Assembly (NCBI GenBank): GCA_008692225.1
Contig: VICG01000010.1
Span: 496,001 to 560,000, forward strand
Direction: 5' to 3'
Length of the DNA stretch: 64,000 bases
Source of the DNA: Monilinia fructicola
Lineage: Eukaryota > Ascomycota > Leotiomycetes > Helotiales > Sclerotiniaceae
Shown: positions 46,368 to 57,242 of the stretch, piece after piece
Numbering within the stretch: the first letter of the stretch is position 1
Layout of the letters: each line of letters starts with the position of its first letter
Made by a program: the position numbers and the translations under genes
Notes under the pieces: model-generated
Told to the model about the DNA's origin: nothing
The model's database searches: none
What the model saw: the letters and a program-made list of their open reading frames with translations, nothing else

Positions 46368-47633
46368 TCACGAAGAATATTGTAGTTCCAGCCCCAAAGC
46401 CCTGAACGGTTGATCCCTCCTCTTCATATCAATTGAAGTACCAAGGGTAAATAGTAACTCTTTCACTCTTCCCTCCCATACCAGCCCTACCTTCAAGTCT
46501 TGATCAACTTTTGCTTTCAAAACTCCAGCAACCTCCTCCGGTTTCTTTTCCTTTTTTAAGTCAACTTCATCGAGTTTCCACGCAAGCTTCGCTTCCATAC
46601 TCCTTACCCTGCGCTCCTCGACTGGTGCTTTCATCTTCCATAATTCGCATCCTAGAACTAAGTCACTCTCATAGCTGTAAACATTGAATTCCAACCTTGA
46701 GCATAGGGATAGGTTTTTGCCTGCTTTCACAGCATATGTCGAACTGATATTCCCCATCAATGGATTCAATGTCAACGTCGCTGTCAACGGAATCCCTTTA
46801 TGTGCGGGTAAAGTCGCAAACCTTCCCCCAACACTAACACCCCCTGATTTATTCAACGTTCCATAATAAAGCTCCGCACCTGCACTAAATCGGCCGTAAA
46901 ACTTATCATCAATCCTTGACATCTGTTTCAGCGGCTCCGTGACCTCTTTCCTGGGATCTGGTCCAAAATTATATAACCCCCTCAATCCCAATAATCCTCC
47001 ATCGGTCGAATACAACGTCTCAGTGCTATATTTCCCTGTATCATATTGATGCAATGCCAATATTGTCCCTCCATTCCTCAGCCTGCTATCACTAACAGCC
47101 GTAATCCTCACTTGCTGCGTCGGACTGACCCTTCTCAAATATAAAGCCTCGAGCGTACTCTGTGGTAAATAAAGTCGTCCATATAGTAACGTATCTCGTT
47201 TATCGACTCGTTTCCCCCTATGCCATTGCTCCCACATCCATGGTTCGTCAACCCTTTTGAGTTCTTGTATTTGTCGGTACCCGCGTATTATTTCATGTAA
47301 ATCAATCTTTGCACTCTGCGAAATAGTGCGAAGAGGAAGTGTAGAATAGAGGTAGGAAAGAGAGCCATCTACCAGTCCTACGCTCCCTAGTGCATACGAA
47401 GTCGCGAAGTTTGGAGAACTGAGAGAAGAGAGATTGAAACGAAGACCGCCCGGGGTTTCGAAATCAAGAAGTCCTGTTTTCCAGACGTTTTCAGCAAAAT
47501 TGTATTCGAACCCCAGAAGCTGTCAAGGGGGAATACCTTTCGCGGTAGCAGTCAACTGCGAGTACGAATTCTCATAATTCCATTTCGTAGCATTATAAAA
47601 TGCAAACTGCACATAATCCATAAACTCCAACAT
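46368..47633 (-). CDS. mdm10: Mdm10, mitochondrial outer-membrane beta-barrel (ERMES/SAM)
   Basis: Two exons (47633-47537 and 47473-46368) give 400 residues. The start [19 protein letters not shown], then [20 protein letters not shown] (across the intron), [20 protein letters not shown] and [18 protein letters not shown] are characteristic of Mdm10. Later blocks [60 protein letters not shown] and [20 protein letters not shown] give the alternating beta-strand pattern of the barrel. Mdm10 tethers ER and mitochondria within ERMES and helps the SAM complex assemble Tom40. It is divergent from mrt4. Length is at the short end for the family, mainly because loops are short. Confidence 0.93.
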
Positions 47634-48043
47634 ATCCACACAATCTCCAACAAACCATCAAAACATCAAGCACCAACGTTTCGTAAACAGGAACAAGAAA
47701 AAAGAAAAACGTCTCCAATCCACAAACAAAGCATATCCATGGACACTACTCACTTTCCCATCGCATCGTCCCCAAACACAAAAAAAAACCGGAACAACGT
47801 AATCCCCACTCCGCCCCCTACCGACGCCCAAATGTCCACCCCTCCCGCTATACCCTGATCAGCCTAGCTCCCCATCTTATCACTATCGCAGGCTTGTAAA
47901 AAAATAAAAATTACCTCGATATCGATCAAATTCAAAAATCGAAATCCGATTCTCCATCACACACAGCACCGCTCGCCCAAACTGCCTTCGCCTCCCTCCA
48001 CCAACCACCACCAACCACCCTTCACCCCCCCATCCCAATCAAC
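47634..48043. promoter_or_regulatory. Shared spacer between divergent mdm10 and mrt4
   Basis: 410 bp between two start codons. It has an A-rich block (about 47700-47800) and C-rich stretches (about 47965-48030) just upstream of the mrt4 ATG. No specific operator is recognised. Confidence 0.5.
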
Positions 48044-49060
48044 ATGCCTAAATCCAAGCGCGCGCGCGTCGTCCACCTGACCAAAGTCGACAAGAAGGGC
48101 AAGGAGCTTTCGCTCAAACTCTTTGCTAATGTGCGCGAGTCGCTCGATAGCTATCAGCATTGCTTTGTCTTTAGCGTGGAGAACATGAGGAATACGTACT
48201 TGAAGGATGTGAGGAATGAGTTGAGCGATTGCCGGTATGTTGCATTCTGGTATTTTGCAGAGTTCGGGTGGGGATCGAGTGTCGTGTGATATTTTCGGCA
48301 TTGCCTTGTCAACACTTGCGGTCCCTTTTGGGGAATCGTAGTCATGAATCGCGTCCTGGAATGTCAAGCGGAGGGAAGGAAGAAGATGGCCGTCGGAGCA
48401 ATTGGAAGATTCGAGATGTTGAAAATCCATTGGAAATTCTCCGCTATCTATCTACGTTAAATGCTAACTTGCTTCCCTATTGTAGACTCTTCTTTGGAAA
48501 AACGAAAGTAATGGCCAAGGCCCTCGGCAGCGACCCCTCCTCCGAATACCAACCAAACACTTCTCTCCTCTCTCCCCATTTAGTCGGAAACGTCGGACTC
48601 CTCTTCACAAACCGCGAACCATCATCAATCATCACCTTCTTCCAAGATCTTTCCAAAACCGATTTCGCCCGTGCTGGAACCGAAGCTAGCAGAAACTTCA
48701 CAATCCCCGCCGGTATCGTATACAGTATGGGAGGAGAAATTCCCGCTGAGAACGATGTCCCCATGGCGCACAGTTTGGAGCCAGAATTGAGAAGGTTGAA
48801 TGTACCAACTACTTTGACAAAAGGAAAAATTACATTGGAGAATCCTTATTGTGTTTGTAATGAAGGGGAGGTTTTAGACAGTAGGCAGACGAGATTATTA
48901 AAGTTGTTTGGTGTTGCTACTGCAGACTTCACCGTTCAATTAGTTGCGTAAGTTTTGCTTTCACTCTTCTTCACACAGGCTTTGTCTAATTCTAAACAGA
49001 TACTGGAGCGCAGCCAACCAGGAAGTAACGGAAATAGAGGCCACGGAAATGAGCGAGTAA
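48044..49060 (+). CDS. mrt4: Mrt4, pre-60S ribosome assembly factor (uL10-like)
   Basis: Three exons (48044-48234, 48486-48947, 49000-49060) give 237 residues. It begins [20 protein letters not shown] and has the L10 fold: [72 protein letters not shown], then [20 protein letters not shown]. It lacks the acidic P-protein tail of uL10 and ends EIEATEMSE, as expected for Mrt4. Mrt4 occupies the uL10/P-stalk site on nuclear pre-60S particles until exchanged. Intron 1 (251 nt) is long for the window. Confidence 0.93.
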
Positions 49061-49704
49061 AAGTAGTAGAGAAGGAAAAAAAACATTTCGGATCGTCGTT
49101 TCTGTTCTAAACTATCATACAGTCAAAGAAGACTAGACTATGAGGCGTTTACCGGCGCCACGTTTTGTTAAGGAATATATGTATACTTCAAAAATTAAAA
49201 CAGCAATTTCCTGAGTGCTATATCGAGCTATCCATCTTACCCCATAAACTTCACTTTGCCCTTCTTGATCATACATGTAAGAGACCTTATTGCTAGCCAA
49301 TTGACAGGTTTGCCGAAGCACTAAATGAAGATGGTCAGGTAGTACATATTTCTTACCTCTGATCATACCTCCCCGGATCAAAGTAAGCCCCCGTACGTGA
49401 AAGAGAAACCAGCCACATGATACCAAACCATTGAGAGAAACACCGGGTTGCTGAGTGTCGTGAAGGGCAGTAGTAGTAAAGGAATCGCATTACCATAAGG
49501 GGTGATGGTGAGAGAAAGCCACTTTTGTCCGTACTATCAAAACGCCGCCGAAAAGCATGCAAGTGGATTAGGCGAAACACACTACCTTGGGTGAAAACTT
49601 GTATCGATGAAACCGCTTACACCTGGTGAACAAGGGAGGGAAGATGGAAGATTCGAAAAACCCACCACAAGACTGTTGAACCCACCCAGCCAGTCCTGTT
49701 GTAC
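49061..49704. other. Spacer between mrt4 and U1-70K (3' ends converge)
   Basis: 640 bp holding two 3' UTRs. Short open frames on the minus strand (49133-49426 and 49353-49580) have no motifs. A later alternative last exon of the U1-70K gene cannot be excluded. Confidence 0.35.
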
Positions 49705-51327
49705 CTAATACCTTCGTAATTTGCGAGGATCTTCCTCATATCCATTGCTGTCATAAGGTCTCTTTCTTGAATCGTCTTCGCGTGGTCGGCCGCCATATCC
49801 TCCATCTCTAGGGCCATCTCTGGGACCATCTCTATCACGGTATCCGCTACCATCACGGGGTCTTACCGGCTCCATATTGCTGCCACTGCCTCCGCGAGGA
49901 GGACCTCCATCGCGATCACCATAGCCACGACTGCTGTTGCCACGGTATCCGCCGGATCTGTCATCATATGAGCGGCCTCCACGAGAGTCATACCCACCAC
50001 TTGGTCCCCCTGGACCATTTCGATCGGGCGATCCTGCACCAAAACCTCCACCACCTCTTCCACCATAGCCTCCGCTGAAACCTCCACGGCCACCACCCCC
50101 TGGGCCAGCTGGTGCATTAGGAGGAGCATAGCCATTGGAGCCTCCATACCCACCACGGTCACCTCTGTCACCGAAGCCTCCACGGCCTTGGTAACCGATT
50201 CCTCCTCGTCCACCGCCACCAAATCCACCTCTATCAAAACCTCCCCTGAAGCCACCACGACCTCTACCTCCATCAAAACCACCTCGGAAACCACCTCGGA
50301 AACCACCGGGACCTCCAGGTGGACCATTGAATCCACCAGGACCCATTGGTCGTGAAACGGCAGCCTTAGTATATCCACGGCCACCAAGTCCACCTCCGAG
50401 ACGGCGAGGTACCCATCCTTTCACGGTTCGACCTCTCTCAACGTCAACCTTAATTCGACGGTCTTTGATTCTGATACCATCACAGTTTTCTAAACCAGCT
50501 ATTCACGAAGCGCGAGCAAGGCGCAATTGTCAGTCATTTACCCATATTCATATACCTTGATCTGGGCAACAGGAAGGAAAGAAAATCGAAGACAAGAAGT
50601 GGGAGAACCAAATTTGTATGCCAGTTGTACATTCACACAGTTGGTGTATGGGAATATGGGGTTGTGATCAGCTTTACCTCTCATGTCCTTCTCTCGCTCG
50701 AAAACTACAAATGCGTAACCACGATGCTTCTTGATCTTTTTTCCAGGCTTTTCATGTTGGTGAGTATCGACAACTATGCGAATCTGCAAAGTACAGAGGT
50801 TAGCATGATGCATGAAGCATAACATTTAAGGGCACATACTCTTTCGATAGGTCCAAATCGACCAAACTCGCGTTCCAAGTCTTTTTCAGTAGCTTCATAA
50901 TCTAGTCGGCTCACAATAAGGGTCTTGAAAGCATCGCCACGAATGTTTGGATCCTCTTGGGGCTTGACTTTACAAGCAAAACATTAGCAATAGCTCAGAT
51001 ATTTTGGCAATAGGGAAAAAAATGAAACATGAATAATAATGTAGCACATGAATGGTGGCCCTCACATGTTTTGGGGGCTTCCTGAATAATCTTTTCGTGT
51101 GCGGCCTTCTTCTCCTGCTTGATGCGATCTTTTCGTTGAAGCCAACTCTCGGTCGGTACGTATTGATCGGTCTCTTTGTATTCCTTCAGAGCTGGAAGAT
51201 ATGCAGCAATGCCAGTGATAACATGAGTCCTGCGGTCCTCGGGAGCATGGTCTGAAGGGGGAACCCATCGCAAAGGGGGTCGAGGAGCGAAAAGGGCGAG
51301 GAGATTTGGTGGGAGTTTATCGGTCAT
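49705..51327 (-). CDS. snp1: U1 snRNP 70 kDa protein with long RGG tail
   Basis: Four exons (51327-51066, 50967-50840, 50783-50678, 50498-49705) sum to 429 residues. The N-terminal U1-70K domain reads [20 protein letters not shown], then [20 protein letters not shown]. The RRM follows with RNP2 TLIVSRL and RNP1 RGYAFVVF, then [20 protein letters not shown] and [12 protein letters not shown], the conserved region after the RRM. From about residue 185 the protein is Gly/Arg/Asp-rich with many RGG and GGRGG motifs, ending DPRKLRRY. It binds stem-loop I of U1 snRNA and takes part in 5' splice-site recognition. The RGG-type tail replaces the RS-type tail of animal U1-70K. Confidence 0.93.
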
Positions 51328-51593
51328 TATGAATTATGCAGGATTCCCAAACTTTTCAAAGTAATGAATTGGTAGTCTTTGGAATAACCACAGAAGAATT
51401 GTGTTGGTTTCAGTGATGAAATAAGATTGGGAGAAACCGTGTCGCGTCGCAAAAGTGAGAAGTCCTGATGAGTGACCTGAGATTTGAGCTCCGAAGCTAG
51501 CCACGTGACTCAAAAATCTTACTTTCGAACCTCTCGATGTTGGGAAATTCCGAGTTTGGAGGATCATATTTCGAGGTCAGCACAACCGCCAAA
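51328..51593. promoter_or_regulatory. Shared spacer between divergent U1-70K and mL43 genes
   Basis: 266 bp between two start codons, the most compact of the three divergent pairs in this window. It includes GCCACGTGAC (about 51500-51509), a CACGTG E-box-type word. Regulatory use is inferred. Confidence 0.5.
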
Positions 51594-52113
51594 ATGAGGA
51601 TTACAGGATTAAGGAAAACGACTACTAGTCAAGTAAGTATATTGTCAGTTTATCCAGGCAATTCCAGTTGGCTCATAATGAATACAGAATGGTGTTGGCG
51701 CCTTCATACTTCAGTGTACACGAATGGATTTTCATTACTGCGATTGGGCAGGTAGTTCCAAGGGCATGAAGTGAGTTCTATACCCGAATTTAGAAATGCT
51801 CCAGTGCTTATGATGCCACAGTACCTTCATCAAGAGCTCCCTTGCAGGCTTCGCCAAAGCCAATCCTCAAATCGAAATGACCGTTTCTCCCCGCCCCGCC
51901 AAACACCCAGTGATAATTGGACATTATATCAATGGCCGCGAGAAGGCTATTTGCGTCAAGAATCTAGAACATGGACAGATATTGAAGAAAGCAGAGCTGC
52001 TGAGGGATGCGAGCGGAGAGAAGTTGAAGAGAGTTAAGAAGCCTGTGCGAAGTATCAACGAGAGTGTTAGAGGTATATGGAGTCCTTACCATAGTGGTGG
52101 GATTAAGGTTTGA
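51594..52113 (+). CDS. mrpl51: Mitochondrial large-subunit ribosomal protein mL43 (yeast Mrpl51)
   Basis: Three exons (51594-51632, 51688-51770, 51822-52113) give 137 residues: MRITGLRKTTTSQNGVGAFI, then LQCTRMDFHYCDWAGSSKGM, NTFIKSSLAGFAKANPQIEM and HPVIIGHYINGREKAICVKN. This is the L51/S25/CI-B8 thioredoxin-like domain of mL43, a mitochondrial ribosome large-subunit protein. The C-terminal fungal extension ends SPYHSGGIKV. The start was chosen at MRITGLRK, which matches the family, rather than at upstream non-ATG codons in the same frame. Confidence 0.92.
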
Positions 52114-52816
52114 TGAAGGGAATATGGGGAGGGTTGTTGTATTATAAATACCAGCATTACTGGCGTTAAGGGCAAGAAATCATGGGTACCGAGGGTCCTG
52201 TCTCGACTATATCAGGTGTATGGATAAGATAGTTATGAGTCGAGGGAACTCATTGACGCTGCATATTACCTGTGTATCTAGATATCCTCTGTTTACTTAG
52301 TGTCAGCATCTGGTCTACTGGTCTGCTGTCTCACGAAAATCCCTGGGTCTTCGTTTCCACCATAGCAAGCAGCCGCAAGACCAGGCGAGTGCCGTTATCG
52401 TCATGGAAGCCTGATGAAGGAATTAAGTGCATTAATCATAAATACGAATACCAGCAAATTAAAATGAGGGTCACACCTGATCTGAACTAAAGACTCCAAG
52501 GCTGCCCGAATTATGAAGAGAATGTATGTCAGCTTGGTGATATCGAGCATGGCAACATCCATGATTCGACTATTTACAACCCAGAACACGCATCCGAGTC
52601 CAGCACGATGCTTAAGATTCTACTATTGCACTGAACATCGCTATTCATAGGTCTACCGATGCACTAGGACTTTCACGCACAAGCATATCATCACAATGTT
52701 ACTTTGTATGGCAGGTATTCCTTGAAGTTTATCATATTACCAGGACTTTTATTTTTATTGCCCGATAAGGGTAACTACCCAATTCACAATCGTAATTCAT
52801 GAAATCCTAAAGCCCC
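52114..52816. other. Spacer between mL43 and tpi1 (3' ends converge)
   Basis: About 700 bp with two 3' UTRs. Short frames only; no RNA gene recognised. Confidence 0.4.
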
Positions 52817-53761
52817 TTACAAGTGACTGTTGATGATATCAACAAAAGCTGGCTTCAATGAAGCACCTCCGACCAAGAAACCATCGATATCTTCCTGTTT
52901 GCTCAAATCCTTGCAGTTCTTCTCGCTGACACTGCCACCGTAGATGATTCTGGTCTCATCTGCGGCCTTCTCGCTAACCTCCTTCTTCAACCAGGAGCGA
53001 ATAGCGGCGTGAACCTCTTGTGCTTGTTCGGTGGAAGCGACCTTTCCAGTGCCAATAGCCCAGATTGGCTCATATGCAATGACGATCTTTGACCAGTCTT
53101 GAACCTTGTCCTTGACAGCCTTCAATTGTGCGGTAACAACTTCAATGGTCTTGTTGGACTCTCTTTGCTCAAGGGACTCTCCACAGCAGAAAATAACACC
53201 AACTCCTCCATCGAGAGCAGCCTTGGTCTTGGATGCTACGAATGAGTCGTCTTCTTGGAGGATGACACGACGCTCAGAGTGACCGAGGAGGGTCCAGGTG
53301 ATGTTGCTATCCTTGAGTTGCTCGACGGAAATTTCACCAGTGAAAGCTCCATTTGGCTTGTCGAAAACGTTTTGTGCAGCAACCTCAAGTCCAGGTCTCA
53401 AGTGCTCGCGGGTAAGGAGAAGGTAAAGGGCAGGTGGAGCAATTACGACCTCTAATGAAATGAAGTATTAGCATAATTCCACTCTGAGATGTATCAGCTC
53501 AAAGAGGGGTATTGTAGTCAACAAATCCTCCCCTCTATCCTCATCAAACAGAGCAACATGAATGAAAGCAGATACACACCAGTTTTTGGGTCCAACTTAG
53601 CCTCATTCAAGGCTCCGACAATCTTCTTGATGGACTCAACGGATCCATTCCTGAAAACGAAAGCAAAGATTAGTTGAAATTCTTTTACTTAGTGGGGGGG
53701 AGAGGGTAAACAAAAGCTCTCACATCTTGAAGTTACCTCCGACGAAAAATTGACGAGGCAT
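52817..53761 (-). CDS. tpi1: Triosephosphate isomerase
   Basis: Three exons (53761-53724, 53650-53580, 53451-52817) encode 247 residues, the normal family length. Active-site residues are visible: Lys in MPRQFFVGGNFKMNGS, His in WTLLGHSERRVI, and Glu in VIAYEPIWAIGTGKVASTEQ. The phosphate-binding loops IIYGGSVSEKNCKDL and DGFLVGGASLKP follow. It interconverts dihydroxyacetone phosphate and glyceraldehyde-3-phosphate in glycolysis. Intron 1 splits the codon of the Met after the catalytic Lys, a common position in fungal tpi genes. No frame break was found. Confidence 0.97.
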
Positions 53762-55573
53762 GATTGCTAGTTTTCTGGTAATTCGAAAAATAATTTAAGA
53801 GGTTCTTAGGAATTACGTTGAACTTAATGATAATGGTGAGGTTGTAGTCTTTTTTTGTTCGATATGGTATACTTGTAAGAAGGAAGGGGAAGGGAATCTA
53901 CAAATTATATCGAGACTTCTTTTGAATCGGTTGTACTCGGAGGTGGGGTGAGCTCTCGGCGGGACCTGGCTATTGCCTGACTCTTTGAAAATCCAAAAAC
54001 CCCGCCAAAATCGTCATTGGACCCAAAATTTATATGATACTTGCTGGTATAACGTACGGGAAACCTGCATATTTTCCAGATTCATCCATACAAGCACACC
54101 CGTGGACTCCCTAGATACGTTGGTAGCACGGGCAGGGAGGGAGGTGTCTATCCATAACGCCAACAAGAAGAACCTTGGAAAGCTTAGATCAAGCCATATT
54201 TATATATAACTATATAAGATTACATACCAATAGTTCTATGCATACATCTTATGGCTTCACGTACACACGTGTTGCCATCAAGTACCTAGGTATGTAGTGT
54301 AGATAAATCAGATGCTAATGCGATAGGTAAGACTTCATACCTTATGATTATGCAAATGATTTGTATTGGAGCATTGGAACCTTGGTACCTTGGAACCTTG
54401 GAAGCTTTGAATTGATTGAATGGAAGCTTGCATACATCTAGCTACAGTAAGGTCACTGCCTCAACTGCCTCAACTGCCTCAACTGCCTCAAAAATGTGTG
54501 GTGCAGTAACCTTATGATATTCTGTTGATTGGCCCAATAGATCTTCTCTTTTATCAGCTCCTGCTTTGCGTACGACCTACCTAGTCGGTACATATCTACA
54601 TCACCACCAAAAAGTAAGTAGGACTAGGTAGGAGTAGAACTAGAACTACCTAGTACCTACCTAGCTGGAGGCACTAGCTACTTTCTGACTTCATCTCGTC
54701 ACATGATACACAGCAAATTCTTCTACTCTCCTGCTACCTTACTCCTCTAAACTCCTCTGTACTTTTATTACACTGTATCAAAAACAAAAAGAAAACTGAA
54801 GAAGCAAGCAAATGTTAACCATGTCGGACCTCTCATTTTACTAAAGAAATAATAAGCCATCAAGGTTGTATGTATTTCATCAATGTCCAATGCCGATTCA
54901 TCAATGAGACAATCTTGCTTTGACAATTGGTCACATTTGCATGGAGTCCAAGGCTGGCGTGATTGAAGTTGCCGAAGCTGCCAGCGAATTGGTCTCTCGT
55001 GATGCTTCAATAGACCGAGATGCACTCCTGACTCGGGACTTGTGGTTGTGCACTTTCCTCTTGGGCATCAATCAATACCTAATTATGCTCAACTCATCCC
55101 ACCCCGCGCCATGGAACAACTAACTCAAGTATATCATTCGCATAGGTTTGCTTCCTCTATATATGAAATCAAAGCTCACAATTCATACAGTTCATTCACT
55201 TACACTTCTTGCTTAAGGTTGCCTATGATTAATGAAGGGGAAAGTTTGAAACCTCGAGCATTTGATTAAGACAAGCTTTTGATGCTATTACATGTGTCTG
55301 GAATGTACGTTATGGTCATCAGTCATGGAATCATTCATTTACCCAACGTGCCTCTTGGCCAGAGGCATAATTCCTGAACTATTCGCCCGTTCATCAAGCC
55401 TAAAAGGACACCATTACCACAATATCAATACACAAGAAATGTTACCGAATTATCCAAAGAGCTGCAGGATACTGCGAACTTCAAAACATCAACGCACGAT
55501 GGCAAACCTCAAGGAAAGTAGATATCCAAAGCACGCAACTAATTCCGAGGGGAGTTTCTCATGGAAGTTTCTC
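53762..55573. other. tpi1 promoter and spacer with short tandem repeats
   Basis: Upstream of tpi1 come pyrimidine- and purine-rich patches. Further left to right: a 9-nt ACTGCCTCA tandem at 54455-54490, CTACCTAG-type repeated words (54580-54670), and unremarkable sequence to the 3' end of the next gene. No gene supported. Confidence 0.4.
54455..54490. repeat. (ACTGCCTCA)n tandem repeat
   Basis: Four perfect head-to-tail copies of a 9-nt unit in non-coding sequence. Confidence 0.9.
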
Positions 55574-57242
55574 CTATGTGTATGCACTATCACTGCTGTA
55601 ATTAGAAGCATATCGGTATCGTGGTGGACTTCTTGGGGTGAATGAATTATGATGACGAACTCGAGGTATCTGAGGGCGGAGACCAGTAAATGGGATTCTG
55701 GATCTGATAGGGTCTCGAGCGATATAACTCTCCGCGTCAGAAAGACGACGTCTATAAGCAGAATCTCGCGGTGCTGATCTTGCATCCCGTATAACAGGGA
55801 GATCATCGTCCGCATACAAGTCATCAAGATGTCTAGTTGATGCTTCTGCATATTGACGCGATGGACAACGTGGCAGCGTTGTGTTATATTCAAGTTCGCG
55901 ACGGCCAGCAGGTATCACAGCTCTTGATGGCTCATCGGCGATCATTGGTCTATGTGATTGCGATAAATAATGCTGAGCGGCTGCCCTTTCTTCTTCTCTG
56001 CCCTGCTGGAACGCTTGAATTATGGCATCGGGGGCTATTGGGGCAATTTCTCCGACATAAGGAGACCTTGGATGACTCCGCCGAAACTCTTGGAAGATAA
56101 GCTCTGGTGACTCACTCCTGTGGGAGTAGTACTTCTTCTGGTGCTCCCGTTGGCGGTATCTGCTATGGCTACGTCCTCGTCTGTTGTGCGAGTTGTACCT
56201 TCGTGGGCGTTTATCGGATCGAGAACTTATACTAGTAACCAAAGAACTGCTGATGGTCGAGGCTCCAGTTGACGCTGTGTCGCTATCAGATTCGGTATCA
56301 GAGTTTGAGTCTGATTGGTAACGAGCCGGCCTCTGCCTGCTTCTGCTTCTAGATCTTCCACGATTGCCATCATTCTTTTCATGCGTACGAACAATCCCCA
56401 CGATAGGTGCAGGTTGGCTATTCGGATTTGGTGGGGGTTGTACCTGCTGCGGCTGAGGTGGCATTGCAGGCCTCATCAATTCCGCCATTCTTTCTTGCTT
56501 GTTCTTCTCAATGAGTTGGTAAATTTCCATGGCGCTTAAGTGGTCCTTCAATGTGCGCTTTACTATCACGGTAATCAAAACTGTTTCTCTTATTTTGTTG
56601 CACGACCTCTCTCGTCTGTCAAGCTGGACAAGGGACCAATCAAAGTTTGGATCTCCTTCTTCATTTTTCAATCGATCCAAGAGTCTATTGACTTGACCCT
56701 GCTGATTATGGAACAGCTCTCCCTTTTTATCTGATATTGTATTCGGAGATTCCTTCAATTTTTTCAGCTGTGCGACAATATCCTCTTGTGATAACGGTTC
56801 TTCGGTGACTACTGCTTTGGCCCAGGTAGATTTTTCCTTCCCAGTCGGTATAACTTTTCGGATGGAGTGGACACTGTATGTTGTCAACAGCTTTTTGCAC
56901 GCTGCTTCGTCGAGTTGTTGTTTGTCTGTGGCATTGAGATCCACTATATGAGAAGATTTATATCGAGGACGCATAGGCATCTGCATGGGTATCTGCATTT
57001 GCATTTGCATTTGCGGAGGAGGTCCACCACGTCCCCGGCCTTGACCTGGATGGCCTGGGTGAGCAGGGTGACCTGGAGGAGGGCCTGGGTTGGCCCCCGA
57101 TGGATGTGGTGGTGGACCGGGACCACCGCGTACAGCTCCGCCTAAAATTTTGGTTAGCGGTGTTGAAGGTCTGAAAAGAAATTTGTCAAAATTGCCTACC
57201 CGGGGGTGGAGGCGGGGGACCACTGGGGGCTTGATGGCTCAT
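55574..57242 (-). CDS. Pro-rich, Arg/Ser-rich fungal protein of unknown function
   Basis: Two exons (57242-57200 and 57141-55574) encode 536 residues. The N-terminus is proline/glycine-rich (MSHQAPSGPPPPPGGAVRGG, then Met/Gln repeats PQMQMQMQIPMQMPM). A globular part of about 180 residues follows: HIVDLNATDKQQLDEAACKK, KKGELFHNQQGQVNRLLDRL, LIEKNKQERMAELMRP. The C-terminal half is Arg/Ser-rich with RGRSRSRSRQRPARY, RRGRSHSRYRQREHQKKYYS and DAIIQAFQQGREEERAAAQH. I do not recognise a named domain. The composition suggests an RNA-associated or nuclear protein, which is inference. Intron 1 has GTAGGC as donor and TTTTAG as acceptor and keeps the frame. Confidence 0.8.

Noticed and set aside
49863..50393. 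176-codon second minus-strand frame over the U1-70K tail
   Set aside because: Shadow of the glycine-rich repeats in another frame; composition is Val/Glu/Met-biased accordingly.
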